A stretch of DNA of 63,754 nucleotides from the NCBI GenBank assembly GCA_001804785.1, contig MHBG01000079.1:1-63754 (forward strand), given 5' to 3'. The position numbers and the translations under genes are program-made. The notes under the pieces are model-generated. The model searched no databases. It saw only the letters and a list, made by a program, of their open reading frames with translations, and was not told the origin of the DNA. Source of the stretch: Lentisphaerae bacterium GWF2_45_14. GTDB lineage: Bacteria > Verrucomicrobiota > Lentisphaeria > Victivallales > GWF2-45-14. Positions 45,238 to 53,014 of the stretch are shown here, in pieces; positions within the stretch are counted from its first letter, which is position 1, and every line of letters begins with the position of its first letter.

Positions 45238-46296
45238 TTATGAGGACGTTTCCACGATGACATTTACTTTTGAAAGAATCGTTTCGCGGGCGCCGGGGAC
45301 GGAAAGGACATCACATTCAGAGCCGAGAATAAATGGATGATTTGCCTCTTTCATTTTCTTACGCAATTCCTCGGACATGGAGCGGACCATTGATTCTGGC
45401 ACGTCCTTGTCGGAGTAAAACTTCTTTGACGGCAGATTTCCGAAAAGGACGGTGTTTTTAGAGAGAAGTTCTGCGTCTTTCCACAATGTTCTCGAACTGC
45501 CCAGGCTCATTATCGCGGAATCGAGGACGTTGAAGTCCAAAAGCATACCGTCGGTAAGTTCCCCGCAGTCGTGGAAAATAAGATCGGTATCCGTCTCCGC
45601 AAGAAAGTTTCTTATTATTTTATTATATTTCATTACGTAGCGTTCGAAGATGTCCGAGCCGTCCTCGAGTTGTTTCGGCGAAAGATAGACCAGGTTCGCC
45701 GCAGGCTCACAGAGGCATATAGCCTTTGCGCCGGCTTCAATCTGGAGACGTATTGAATCTAAAATAGCGGTTGTAGAGATTTCCAGGGCGGTTTCGATGA
45801 GATTGACTTCCGGGTCGTCCTCCGGGCTTGTGCCCATGCCTGCGAGGTATACTCCGGTGATAGGGTCGGAGACGAGTTTCGTCATCAGTGAAAACGGGCC
45901 TATCGACATTCCGACCGGAAGGAGGCGGCCTTCTTTTGCCACATGTCTTATCGCGTCGCAGTTCGCCTTTATTCTCTGGGTTGGTGCGCCTTTAAGTCCG
46001 GACTTGATCTTTTCTGTCAGGGCTTCGCCGGGGCATGAATTAAAGTGATAGGTTTCTATTTCATTGGCGGGTACTCCGGCTATTGAGAGCATCCATTCTT
46101 TTTCGACGGCGAGGTCCATGAGGGGGAAGGCGAGAGGGGTTTTGAAGCGGTTTGCGGCTTCGACTATCACTTCTCCGAGCAGTTTTCCGTCGAGGAGCCG
46201 CGTTTCGTGGTCGTCTTTTTCTTTAAGGATCAGGTCTGTGCCTATGGGCATGCTGAGTCCCTGCGCCGCGAGTTCCAGATAAAATTTTCTATCCAT
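45238..46296 (-). CDS. URO-D family corrinoid methyltransferase (MtaA-like zinc site)
   Basis: This 352-residue URO-D superfamily protein is the only one in the window with the complete MtaA/MtbA-type zinc signature H-x-C-xn-C. H242 and C244 are in LIFHDCGEL, and C328 is in ILGSECDVLS. MtaA/MtbA enzymes move the methyl group from methyl-corrinoid protein to an acceptor thiol such as coenzyme M. The acceptor here is unknown. It is monocistronic and about 5.8 kb from the corrinoid operon, but its promoter carries the same three-repeat array with identical spacing. It is therefore predicted to belong to the same regulon. Confidence 0.85.
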   Translation of the reverse strand: MDRKFYLELAAQGLSMPIGTDLILKEKDDHETRLLDGKLLGEVIVEAANRFKTPLAFPLMDLAVEKEWMLSIAGVPANEIETYHFNSCPGEALTEKIKSGLKGAPTQRIKANCDAIRHVAKEGRLLPVGMSIGPFSLMTKLVSDPITGVYLAGMGTSPEDDPEVNLIETALEISTTAILDSIRLQIEAGAKAICLCEPAANLVYLSPKQLEDGSDIFERYVMKYNKIIRNFLAETDTDLIFHDCGELTDGMLLDFNVLDSAIMSLGSSRTLWKDAELLSKNTVLFGNLPSKKFYSDKDVPESMVRSMSEELRKKMKEANHPFILGSECDVLSVPGARETILSKVNVIVETSS

Positions 46297-46331
46297 TTCA
46301 AGCTTCCCTTGTGATGATTATTTCCTTCTTC

Positions 46332-46420
46332 TTTATATTTTACTCTTTTTTATCACAATTGGAATACTCGATTTAAGCTTAAGATTGCCTCTCTTTATCA
46401 AATTGTTGCTCTATATTGAT
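46332..46420. promoter_or_regulatory. Three-repeat AraC-type array, URO-D gene promoter
   Basis: TTTACTCTTTTTTATC (46339-46354), ATTGCCTCTCTTTATC (46384-46399) and GTTGCTCTATATTGAT (46405-46420) are degenerate matches to the repeats at 40508-40589. They have the same starting offsets of 0, 45 and 66. On the minus strand, TATAAA (46337-46332) occupies the same position relative to the proximal repeat as TATAGG does in the corrinoid promoter. The URO-D gene starts at 46296, 43 bp from the array (46 bp in the other promoter). Confidence 0.62.
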
Positions 46421-46427
46421 ATAATTG

Positions 46428-46964
46428 CTATTCCAGGGTTACGACGGAAGATATTATTGATATGTAGGCAGAGCGGTCGGCGGATGCGAGATTGTCAAGG
46501 ATGTTCTTGACGCTCAGATTTTTGCCTGGGAAGAGCCAGCCCCCGGCGACATCGGCGAGCGGTACAAGGACAAAAAGTCTTTTGGCGGCCTCTTTGTGCG
46601 GAATCGTCAGGTTCTCGCTTCTGTGAATCTTGTTTCCGAAAAAAATTATGTCCAGATCGAGGGGTCTGGAGGAAGATTTCTCATGGATACTGGGACGTCC
46701 TGCGGCTTCTTCGATGTTTTTACATAGTTCCAAGAGTTTTTCTGGCGAGCCGCCCCAGGTGCCGATGAGTGCTCCGTTTATGAAGTCCTGAGAGTCGGGC
46801 GGGCAGTCTACCGGCGCCGTTCTGTAGAACTTTGAGGTTCTGATGTTGCCGACTCCTCCGGCTTCAAGTTCTTTGAGGGTTATGCGGAAATTGGCGGATA
46901 TGTCCCCTGTGTTTGCGCCTATTGCAATCGCGATTCTTTGTTTTTCTGAAAGGTCTATAGTCAT
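46428..46964 (-). CDS. folK: HPPK, folate biosynthesis
   Basis: FolK (2-amino-4-hydroxy-6-hydroxymethyldihydropteridine pyrophosphokinase) transfers pyrophosphate from ATP to the pterin precursor of folate. The protein starts IAIAIGANTGD and has SKFYRTAPVDCPPDSQDFINGA. It also has the family signature RPLDLDIIFFGN with the two magnesium aspartates, and LTIPHKEAAKRLFVLVPL. At 178 residues it is normal. It is divergent from fmt, which uses the folate product 10-formyl-THF. Confidence 0.94.
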   Translation of the reverse strand: MTIDLSEKQRIAIAIGANTGDISANFRITLKELEAGGVGNIRTSKFYRTAPVDCPPDSQDFINGALIGTWGGSPEKLLELCKNIEEAAGRPSIHEKSSSRPLDLDIIFFGNKIHRSENLTIPHKEAAKRLFVLVPLADVAGGWLFPGKNLSVKNILDNLASADRSAYISIISSVVTLE

Positions 46965-47002
46965 TTTTATTAAGGGCCCTCTTTTATATTATTGATTGGA
47001 AA

Positions 47003-47038
47003 TATAGCGCAATGGCCTTAGATTAATATGGCGCTATA
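47003..47038. promoter_or_regulatory. Inverted repeat between folK and fmt
   Basis: TATAGCGC at 47003-47010 is perfectly repeated in inverted form as GCGCTATA at 47031-47038, with a 20-base spacer. It lies in the divergent 120-bp control region and may be an operator for both folate-related genes or a transcript hairpin. Confidence 0.45.
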
Positions 47039-47084
47039 GAATAAAACAGGCAATTAAAAGATTGGTGTTACAGAAATCCGGAAC

Positions 47085-48047
47085 ATGACAGAAAAAGCAA
47101 AGGTATATTTTCTTGGGGCGGGAATGATATCCGTTCCCGTGCTGGAAGCGGCTTTGAAATCACCGTATCTGGAGATTGTCGGAACAGGGACTCAGCCGGA
47201 CAAGCCGTCAGGTCGCAATCGTAAGCCGTCGCCGTCTCCGCTCGGCGCATGGTGTGCGGGAAATTCGGTTTCCGTCGAGAAAATAAGTTCCGTGAACTCT
47301 TCGGACTTTCTCGAAAACCTCAGGAAAAAGGCGGTTGATATAGTTCTGGTCGTTTCGTTCGGGCAGATACTGAAGCAGGAAATTCTCTCGCTGCCCGCCG
47401 CGGGATGCGTCAATGTACATGCTTCACTACTTCCGAAATACCGGGGCGCCTCACCGATTGCGTCGGCAATATTGAACGGTGACACGGAAACGGGCGTATC
47501 CTTCATGAAGATGGACAAGGGCCTCGATACCGGCCCTGTGTACTGTTCGTTCAAAATGCCGCTTTCAGGAAAGGAAAACGCCGAATCGCTTGAAAAAACG
47601 CTCGGAGTTCTAGCGGCGGAACATATGGGAACTGTCCTGTACAATATTTACAAAGGGCGGCTCAGCACCGCGCCTCAGGAAAATTCGCGAGCGTCATATT
47701 CAGGTAAAATTTTAAAAAAGGACGGGCTTATCGACTGGGCGCGTCCGGCTGATGAAATTGAAAGAAAGTCCAGAGCCTACCACCCATGGCCCGGGGTATC
47801 TTTCCTACTTAAAACATCATCCAGGGAGTCAATCGTCAGGATAAGTTCCTGCGAAGTGGCGGAGGGGCTTTCCGGGCTTCCGGGCGAGGTCATCGCCGCC
47901 GACAAGAAAGAATGGGTAATCGCCTGTGGTTCCGGCGCACTGAGGCTGCTGAAAGTCGTGCCTCAGGGAAAGAACGAGATGAGCGGAGCAGAATTCATAA
48001 GAGGCTGTCCGCTCGAAAAAGGATCCGCACTAAAACAAAAACTTTAA
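47085..48047 (+). CDS. fmt: Methionyl-tRNA formyltransferase
   Basis: Fmt formylates initiator methionyl-tRNA using 10-formyl-tetrahydrofolate. The N-terminal formyltransferase domain shows VYFLGAGMISVPVLEAAL, the active-site region NVHASLLPKYRGASPIASAI, and GDTETGVSFMKMDKGLDTGP with the catalytic aspartate. The C-terminal OB-like domain includes IDWARPADEIERKSRAYHPWPG. Its 320 residues are normal. It is followed 14 bp later by rng. Confidence 0.95.
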   Translation: MTEKAKVYFLGAGMISVPVLEAALKSPYLEIVGTGTQPDKPSGRNRKPSPSPLGAWCAGNSVSVEKISSVNSSDFLENLRKKAVDIVLVVSFGQILKQEILSLPAAGCVNVHASLLPKYRGASPIASAILNGDTETGVSFMKMDKGLDTGPVYCSFKMPLSGKENAESLEKTLGVLAAEHMGTVLYNIYKGRLSTAPQENSRASYSGKILKKDGLIDWARPADEIERKSRAYHPWPGVSFLLKTSSRESIVRISSCEVAEGLSGLPGEVIAADKKEWVIACGSGALRLLKVVPQGKNEMSGAEFIRGCPLEKGSALKQKL

Positions 48048-48061
48048 ATGATGAGAGATTA

Positions 48062-49696
48062 ATGGAAAAACCAAGCGTTAAACAAATAATACTTAATTGT
48101 GAAAAACTCGAAACAAGGGTGGCTTTCCTCCATAATGGGAAACTTGAGGAATATGAGATCGAAAGGCCTCATGATGGCGCGAGCGTAGGCTCGTTCTACC
48201 TTGGGAAAATAGCAAATCTTGAACAGTCGCTCCAGGCGGCCTTTATCGATATCGGCGCGGAAAAAAATGCCTTTCTGCACTATTGGGACATGCTTCCGGC
48301 GTCATACGAAATGGCCGACCAGATAATAAGAGAGAAAAAGGAGAAGGACGAAAAAAAGAGAAACACCTTTTCCGAGAAAATAAGAAGGTTCCTGGGGCAG
48401 AAGCCGTCCGTCGCCCGTGAACTTGAGAAGACCAGGAAGCTCAGGAAGAAACTCACAATCAACAATATCCCGTCACTTTTTCCGGCAGGTTCCGAAGTCC
48501 TCGTACAGGTAACCAAAGGCCCGATAGGGACAAAGGGCGCACGTGTAACGACAAATCTGACACTTCCGGGCCGCTATCTCGTTCTGCTGCCCTACTCTGA
48601 CCATATTGGGCTTTCCTCGAAAATAGAGGACAGAAAAGAGCGCGAACGTCTCAAGAAAATACTACTCGAACTTGATTTGCCGGAGGGCATGGGCCTTATT
48701 TGCCGAACCGTCGGCGAGAGCAGGAAAAGCATTTACTTCAAAAGAGACCTCGAGATGTTGCTCGACTACTGGCACAGGGTCGAAGAAAAACTCGAAAATC
48801 CAAAGGCACCATCAATTGTCTACCAGGAGCCGTCTCTGATAGAAAGGACTGTCAGAGACTTCCTGACCGAGGATATAGACGAAATAGTTGTCGATAACGA
48901 AGCGGCCGCCACAGAACTCAGAAGGTTGCTCAGCCGCTTTCTCTCGAAAAGCATGTCAGGGCGCGTAAAACTCCACAACAAGGCCTTACCCATCTTCGAT
49001 CACTATTCCATAACCCAGCAGATATCCAATATTTTTAAGCGCGAAGTTTCGCTCCCGAGCGGCGGTTATATATGTATCGACGAAACGGAAGCACTGATAG
49101 CCATAGACGTCAATACCGGCAAGGGCAGGATGCGCGGAAAGGAACAGCCCGAAGCAATTCTTCAGACCAACCTTGAAGCCGCTGAAGAAGTCGCGCGTCA
49201 GCTCAGGCTCAGAAATATCGGCGGACTTGTGGTTATAGACTTTATCGACATGCGCTCATCCTCCGACAGGGAAGCTGTCTACAAGCACATGGTAAGATAC
49301 GTCAAGGACGACAAGGCGAAGTCAAAGATTCTTCCCGTCAGCAAGCTGGGACTTATGGAGATGACGCGTCAGCGTGAACACGAAAGCCTGAAGGATGCTC
49401 TGTTCATCCCGTGTCCGTATTGTACCGGTACCGGCAGAATAAAATCTGTCTTGACCATGAGTGTGGAAATCCAACGGCGCCTTAATGAAATTCTCAAGCG
49501 CTACAGCTCGAACAAAAATCTTTCCGTAAGGATGATTATCCATCCATCCGTACTCGCCCGTCTCAAGAACGAGGATGCTTTTATCCTCATGGAGCTTGAA
49601 GAAAAATATGGCAAAAATCTTTCATTCCGGGCCGACGAACACATCCACCAGGAAGAGTTCCGCCTCATAGACCCAGAAACCAACGTGGAATATTGA
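48062..49696 (+). CDS. rng: Ribonuclease G/E family protein
   Basis: RNase G/E is a single-strand endoribonuclease for mRNA decay and rRNA 5'-end maturation. The N-terminal S1 domain is visible (GSFYLGKIANLEQSLQAAF, IDIGAEKNAFLH), with an inserted charged segment near residues 80-120. The catalytic magnesium aspartates are in ALIAIDVNTGKG and LVVIDFIDMRS. The CPYCTGTGRIKS motif corresponds to the zinc-link. There is no long C-terminal degradosome tail, as in RNase G. The ATG at 48062 is used; the open frame upstream lies inside fmt. Confidence 0.92.
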   Translation: MEKPSVKQIILNCEKLETRVAFLHNGKLEEYEIERPHDGASVGSFYLGKIANLEQSLQAAFIDIGAEKNAFLHYWDMLPASYEMADQIIREKKEKDEKKRNTFSEKIRRFLGQKPSVARELEKTRKLRKKLTINNIPSLFPAGSEVLVQVTKGPIGTKGARVTTNLTLPGRYLVLLPYSDHIGLSSKIEDRKERERLKKILLELDLPEGMGLICRTVGESRKSIYFKRDLEMLLDYWHRVEEKLENPKAPSIVYQEPSLIERTVRDFLTEDIDEIVVDNEAAATELRRLLSRFLSKSMSGRVKLHNKALPIFDHYSITQQISNIFKREVSLPSGGYICIDETEALIAIDVNTGKGRMRGKEQPEAILQTNLEAAEEVARQLRLRNIGGLVVIDFIDMRSSSDREAVYKHMVRYVKDDKAKSKILPVSKLGLMEMTRQREHESLKDALFIPCPYCTGTGRIKSVLTMSVEIQRRLNEILKRYSSNKNLSVRMIIHPSVLARLKNEDAFILMELEEKYGKNLSFRADEHIHQEEFRLIDPETNVEY

Positions 49697-49720
49697 CAGG
49701 GCGGAGCCTGTACAATCTCT

Positions 49721-49763
49721 GTGCCGTTTAGTTCGCTTGGCTTACGGGCGGCACGTTTTTTTT
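49721..49763 (+). terminator. Rho-independent terminator after rng
   Basis: GTGCCG at 49721-49726 pairs with CGGCAC at 49749-49754 and is followed directly by GTTTTTTTT. It lies 25 bp after the rng stop and separates the fmt-rng transcript from the sigma factor gene. Confidence 0.72.
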
Positions 49764-49879
49764 ACTCTGTAAAATCCTTCTCTCTTCCAGATATTTTCAT
49801 ATTGGCTCTGGAAATGAAAAATCTTTCCGGTATTTTTAGAAAGCATTGAACTTTTTTGAGGAAGGCTTGTCAATAATCA

Positions 49880-50500
49880 ATGGATTTAAAAGATAGTTCG
49901 GATACAGCGTTAATAGAGGAGTTCAAGAAGGGTGCGCATGAGGCGTTCGATGAATTGATCGAACGGCACAGCTCAAGGCTTTATCAGGCGGCGTATGGGC
50001 TCCTGTCAAGCAAAGAGGACGCTGAAGAAGTTGTTCAGGACGCTTTTATAAGAGCTTACAACGCGCTCGGAAGTTTTCGGGGTGATGCGAGTTTCGAGAC
50101 GTGGATTTACCGGATAGTTGTGAACCTCGCGCGGAACAAGTACCACTGGAACAGGCGAAGGGGCCAGGAACTTAATATGAGCTTGACGAGAGACAATACA
50201 TCCGGCGATTTTGGTCAGGGCGAGGAAATTGAACTGCCCGATAATTCCATGGAGCCGGACTGCATTCTGGAAGTCGCCGAGACAGAAGGCGATATTATGG
50301 AGTGTCTCGAAAAGCTGCCCGAAACTATCCGTGAAACCCTCGTGATGAGGCATGTAAACGAGTTTTCGTATGAGAAGATAGCCGAGACCCTCAGCTGCAA
50401 TATAGGTACGGTAAAGTCGAGGATAGCAAGAGGCAGGGAAATGCTGAAAAATATGATTCAGAAGCTAAACAGAAAGGACATCCCTGCGCGGGAGGCTTGA
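49880..50500 (+). CDS. ECF RNA polymerase sigma factor (RpoE-like)
   Basis: This is a 206-residue ECF sigma factor. Region 2 (about residues 20-90) has HSSRLYQAAYGLLSSKEDAEEV and SFETWIYRIVVNLARN for -10 recognition. Region 4 (about 135-190) has LPETIRETLVMRHVNEFSYEKI, AETLSCNIGTVKSRIARGR for -35 recognition. Its stop lies 3 bp before the anti-sigma start, and that gene's GGAGG ribosome-binding site is inside its last codons, so the two are coupled. The inducing stress is unknown. Confidence 0.93.
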   Translation: MDLKDSSDTALIEEFKKGAHEAFDELIERHSSRLYQAAYGLLSSKEDAEEVVQDAFIRAYNALGSFRGDASFETWIYRIVVNLARNKYHWNRRRGQELNMSLTRDNTSGDFGQGEEIELPDNSMEPDCILEVAETEGDIMECLEKLPETIRETLVMRHVNEFSYEKIAETLSCNIGTVKSRIARGREMLKNMIQKLNRKDIPAREA

Positions 50501-50502
50501 AA

Positions 50503-51357
50503 ATGAAAGAGCATAATGGCACAGTCGTAACGTCGAAGTGTCCGGGCCGCGAGGCCGTGAGCGCCTTTCTGGACGGCGAACTTCCTCCTGAAAGTACGGA
50601 TGCGGTGCATATAAGATCGTGTCCCGAATGCCTGGCGCTTCTTGAATCATACAGACTTGCCGATACGGCCATGAAGGATGCTCTTGCCGCGTCAGTGCCT
50701 GAAAATATCAATGCACGTATAAAAAGACGCGTTCATGCCAAGATTTACGTGGAAGAACAGAAGGAAGCGCGGCGATCGGTTTCTTCAATATTTTTTCCGT
50801 CGTTTGTGTTCCGGATGGCGGCTGGTCTGCTTTTCTGCGCGGCGGTCGTTCTTTACACTGTTTACCCGTGGTCCGCGAGAAAGAGCCATGGAAAAAACAA
50901 CCGCCCGCTGATAGCGGAAAATTCCAGCACAATGGAGTTGAAGAATGGAGTCCCGGGGGCGGTCTCTTTCAATGACTTCGCGCCTGTGAGTTTCAAAGAG
51001 CCCAAAAAGCCTTTTACTCAGTCGCCTGCCGGACCTGAACAAGGTGCGGTTATTCCGGAAAATCTTACCCAGGTATGGCTTGTCAGCGATACCGCGTCGG
51101 CTGAAGCCGTTCTCAAGGAAATCGTTAGCAAGGCCGGAATTGAGAAGGTGGATTATAGTCCCGGCCCGGACGGAGATGTGCTGAAGGCCCATTTTGAGCT
51201 TACAAAGCTTCAGCTCGTGAAGCTTGTTAAAAGTTGCGGAGCGTCCGGTTTCAAGCTGCTTTCTCCCTCCGCTCCCCAGCCCGAGCAGAATGTCTTTGTC
51301 GGCTTGCCTTCCGACAAAATAAACTACGAAGCCAGCTTTGTAGTTGGCGGGGATTGA
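50503..51357 (+). CDS. Membrane anti-sigma factor with zinc-binding ZAS domain
   Basis: The N-terminal domain has the ZAS-type signature: a Cys in KCPGREAVSAFLDGEL, then HIRSCPECLALL (H-x3-C-x2-C), which holds an ECF sigma inactive. One membrane helix lies near residues 103-123 (FRMAAGLLFCAAVVLYTVY). The extracytoplasmic tail has no catalytic signature. It contains a beta-alpha domain near 190-255 that may sense the signal. GGAGG at 50491-50495 sets the ATG at 50503. It follows the sigma gene directly, the standard arrangement. Confidence 0.87.
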   Translation: MKEHNGTVVTSKCPGREAVSAFLDGELPPESTDAVHIRSCPECLALLESYRLADTAMKDALAASVPENINARIKRRVHAKIYVEEQKEARRSVSSIFFPSFVFRMAAGLLFCAAVVLYTVYPWSARKSHGKNNRPLIAENSSTMELKNGVPGAVSFNDFAPVSFKEPKKPFTQSPAGPEQGAVIPENLTQVWLVSDTASAEAVLKEIVSKAGIEKVDYSPGPDGDVLKAHFELTKLQLVKLVKSCGASGFKLLSPSAPQPEQNVFVGLPSDKINYEASFVVGGD

Positions 51358-51414
51358 GCTATATTTCCGGGACGCGTCCGTTCTCAAATAACCCGGAAGC
51401 GCGACTGGAGTAAA

Positions 51415-52953
51415 ATGCCCCAGCAGAAAAAAATAGGCAGGGAGATGGCTGTGATTAATCAGATCAGCCATGTCATTGTAAGGGAGCGAAATGTATCCGC
51501 GCTTCTGCATGAAGTGCTGGATATCCTTTATACGGAAATGGGTCTTGAACACGGGACAATTACCCTGGTCAGGGGAGATGCCCTTGAGATTGAAGCCTCG
51601 CACGGACTCAGCGATGAGGAAATAAAGCGAGGCCACTACAAAATAGGCGAAGGTATTACCGGGAAGGTTGCCAAAAGCGGGAAACCCAAAGTCATTCCAG
51701 ATGTTTCCCAGGAGCCGTCTTTCCTCAATAAAACCAAGACCAGAGGAAAAGCGAAGAACCTTGCGTTCATCTGCGTTCCCGTGATATGCAGGGACCAGGT
51801 GATAGGTACTCTCAGTATTGACCGGCATGTTACCTCCGAAACTAATCTTGTCCAAGATCAGGAACTCCTTGAGACGGTGTCAAACATCCTCGCCGATGCA
51901 GTGGCAGCAATTCGTGATGAGGTCGAAGAGCGCACAAAGCTACTTGAGGAGAATAAGCGGCTTAAGCTCGAACTTGAAGAGAAATTTCAGCCGGCCAGTA
52001 TAATAGGCCGTTGCAGCGGGATGCAGGCCGTTTACGCAATGATTTCGCAAGTTGCCGAAAGTTCGGCGACTGTTCTCATAAGGGGCGAATCCGGCACAGG
52101 CAAAGAACTTGTGGCCCGTGCGATTCATCAGGCAAGTCCCCGGCGCGGCAAATCTTTTATCGCCGTCAATTGCGCGGCCTTGCCGGAAACCCTTATTGAA
52201 AGCGAGCTTTTTGGTCACGAAAAGGGTTCTTTTACCGGTGCGTCGTTTCAGAGGAAAGGCCGTTTCGAGGCGGCTCACGGCGGCACGCTTTTTCTCGACG
52301 AAATAGGTGATATAGCGCTTCCAGTCCAGGTCAAGCTGCTGAGATTTCTTCAGGAGAAAACCTTTGAAAGGGTAGGGGGACACGAATCCATAACGGTTGA
52401 TGTCCGTGTTCTCGCCGCGACTAGCCGCGATCTTGAAGAGGAGATGGCGAAAAACCGTTTTCGCGAAGACCTCTACTACAGGCTGAATGTTTTTCCGATA
52501 CATCTGCCGCGCCTCGCTGAAAGAAAGTCCGATATCATTCTGCTGGCCGATCATTTTCTCGACAAATTCAACAAGTTGTATAAAAAGGGCATTCGCAGGA
52601 TATCTACGCCCGCGATAAATATGATGATGATGTATCATTGGCCTGGAAATGTGCGCGAACTTGAGAACTGCATTGAGCGTGCGGTCCTCACGTCAGGCGA
52701 TGAAGTCATTCATGGGTACAGTCTTCCTCCTTCGCTCCAGACGGCGCAGGCGACCGGTACCGCACTTCTTCCGCGCGAAGGCGCGAGCCTTGACCTTATG
52801 GTGGCTTCTTATGAAAGGGAGTTGATTGTAGACGCCCTCAAGATAAACCGCGGAAATGTCGCGGCAGCGGCCCGGAGTCTCGGGAGTACCCCCAGGATTC
52901 TCCACTACAAGATTGAAAAACTCAAAATAGATTCGACCAACTATAAGCATTGA
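51415..52953 (+). CDS. GAF-domain sigma-54-dependent activator
   Basis: An N-terminal GAF domain (about residues 20-165; [22 protein letters not shown]-like [17 protein letters not shown]) is followed by a coiled coil and an AAA+ domain. The AAA+ domain has Walker [12 protein letters not shown], a GSFTGA variant of the GAFTGA loop, and Walker [14 protein letters not shown] Fis-type helix-turn-helix ([20 protein letters not shown]) ends the protein. The layout is that of NifA/FhlA-type regulators, but no nitrogen-fixation genes are nearby, so that name is not applied. It lies 57 bp after the anti-sigma gene and 61 bp before a GH20-like gene. Confidence 0.92.
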   Translation: MPQQKKIGREMAVINQISHVIVRERNVSALLHEVLDILYTEMGLEHGTITLVRGDALEIEASHGLSDEEIKRGHYKIGEGITGKVAKSGKPKVIPDVSQEPSFLNKTKTRGKAKNLAFICVPVICRDQVIGTLSIDRHVTSETNLVQDQELLETVSNILADAVAAIRDEVEERTKLLEENKRLKLELEEKFQPASIIGRCSGMQAVYAMISQVAESSATVLIRGESGTGKELVARAIHQASPRRGKSFIAVNCAALPETLIESELFGHEKGSFTGASFQRKGRFEAAHGGTLFLDEIGDIALPVQVKLLRFLQEKTFERVGGHESITVDVRVLAATSRDLEEEMAKNRFREDLYYRLNVFPIHLPRLAERKSDIILLADHFLDKFNKLYKKGIRRISTPAINMMMMYHWPGNVRELENCIERAVLTSGDEVIHGYSLPPSLQTAQATGTALLPREGASLDLMVASYERELIVDALKINRGNVAAAARSLGSTPRILHYKIEKLKIDSTNYKH

Positions 52954-53014
52954 TGATTCAGGTGTCCGCTGAATAAGCGGAAATAAACTAGCAATATAAA
53001 ATTGGAGAACAGGT

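Noticed and set aside
47912-48061. Upstream extension of the rng frame
   Set aside because: It lies within fmt in another frame and encodes no part of the RNase family; the start at 48062 reproduces the expected N-terminus.
51415-52953. GAF-AAA-Fis protein as NifA
   Set aside because: The domain layout fits, but no nitrogen-fixation genes are near and the GAF domain is generic.
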